From Marinilabilia sp. UBA5340 (GTDB lineage: Bacteria > Bacteroidota > Bacteroidia > Bacteroidales > Marinilabiliaceae), in contig DHQK01000238.1 of the NCBI GenBank assembly GCA_002411085.1, positions 1 to 25,167 of the forward strand: a DNA stretch of 25,167 nucleotides. The letters run 5' to 3'. Below, in pieces: positions 24,871-25,167 of this stretch. Under the pieces are notes generated by a model that was not told the origin of the DNA, did not search any database, and saw only the letters and a list, made by a program, of their open reading frames with translations. The position numbers and the translations under genes were made by a program. How positions within the stretch are numbered: position 1 is the stretch's first letter; every line of letters starts with the position of its first letter.

Positions 24871-25167
24871 CTATTCTTTCTCATCCAGCCGCACTGGAAT
24901 CAACAAAGTAAAAGTAGCTCCCTGCCCCGGGGTCGACGCTACTGTTATGTCTCCATGCATGGCATTAGCCACCCTTTTTGAAATAGCCAGACCAATACCA
25001 ATACCACCATAAACAGCATGATCCTGCCCATCGGCCTGACGAAAGAAATCAAAAATAACCTCCTTTTGATCTTCAGGAATGCCAATCCCCGAATCCTGAA
25101 TATAAAAAGCTATCTGGTCTTCATTAGCCTGATAACAACCCAGTTTAATAAATCCTTTCTCGGTAAA
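24871..25167 (-). CDS. Sensor histidine kinase, C-terminal fragment (5' end outside the window)
   Basis: Reading the minus strand from the right edge gives 98 codons in one open frame ending at TAG. The fragment covers the second half of a HATPase_c domain: the end of the N box (FTEKGF), G1 box DSGIGIP, F box FFRQAD, and a G2 box in the form GGIGIGLAISK followed by GQGATFTLLIP. The protein ends shortly after (RLDEKE), with no receiver domain after the ATPase. The G2 box has Ile where Thr/Leu are usual, which is mild variation. What it senses cannot be judged from here. It uses the bidirectional terminator shared with tRNA-Gln. Confidence 0.92.
   Translation of the reverse strand, partial: FTEKGFIKLGCYQANEDQIAFYIQDSGIGIPEDQKEVIFDFFRQADGQDHAVYGGIGIGLAISKRVANAMHGDITVASTPGQGATFTLLIPVRLDEKE

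Noticed and set aside
1..25167. Mobile elements, CRISPR arrays or prophage genes
   Set aside because: I saw no transposase, integrase, phage structural gene, regularly spaced repeat or tRNA-end duplication. The gene content is chromosomal housekeeping, envelope and signalling.

Overview
This window looks like chromosomal DNA from a member of the Bacteroidota, probably Bacteroidales or Marinilabiliales-like. Five signs point there. Promoters follow the TTTG-N19-21-TAnnTTTG form of that phylum, for example TATATTTG in front of both tRNA genes. The tRNA genes do not encode CCA. Several genes seem to start far from any Shine-Dalgarno sequence. There are two large DUF2723 membrane proteins. The TonB protein has the Glu-rich linker common in the group. 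LpxK shows a Gram-negative envelope. I see no insertion sequence, prophage, CRISPR array or plasmid feature, and base composition is even, so most of the window is ordinary chromosome.

Layout. Positions 1-6360 hold housekeeping genes: upp (pyrimidine salvage) converging on folK (folate); then sppA, lpxK and punA on the plus strand (membrane peptide clearance, lipid A, purine salvage); then hflX on the minus strand, converging on punA across a 114-bp inverted-repeat element. Positions 6545-7712 hold a lone TonB-type energy transducer with its own terminator and a tRNA-Ala(GGC) with promoter and terminator. Positions 7860-8939 hold a flippase-like (UPF0104/MprF-type) membrane protein.

Positions 9315-13374 are the most suggestive signalling unit: a ModA-like lipoprotein followed by a 1033-residue hybrid sensor histidine kinase with a helical periplasmic domain. 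No ModB/ModC permease genes lie nearby, so the binding protein may be the ligand-sensing partner of the kinase, as TorT is for TorS. The kinase has no ATG in a usable place. Either it starts at TTG, or its true ATG lies in another frame upstream of an A6 run.

Positions 13388-24577 are one long minus-strand block, read from high to low coordinates: a DUF2723 glycosyltransferase-like protein; a Cys-rich conserved protein of unknown function, possibly a TIM barrel; a second DUF2723 protein; a polysaccharide deacetylase; purD; and a polytopic membrane protein. The last DUF2723 gene, deacetylase and purD overlap end to start, so they are probably translated in a coupled way. The theme is envelope or exported-glycan chemistry, with a purine enzyme carried along.

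The right edge holds tRNA-Gln(TTG) with a textbook promoter, a strong bidirectional terminator, and the C-terminal piece of another histidine kinase that enters from outside the window.
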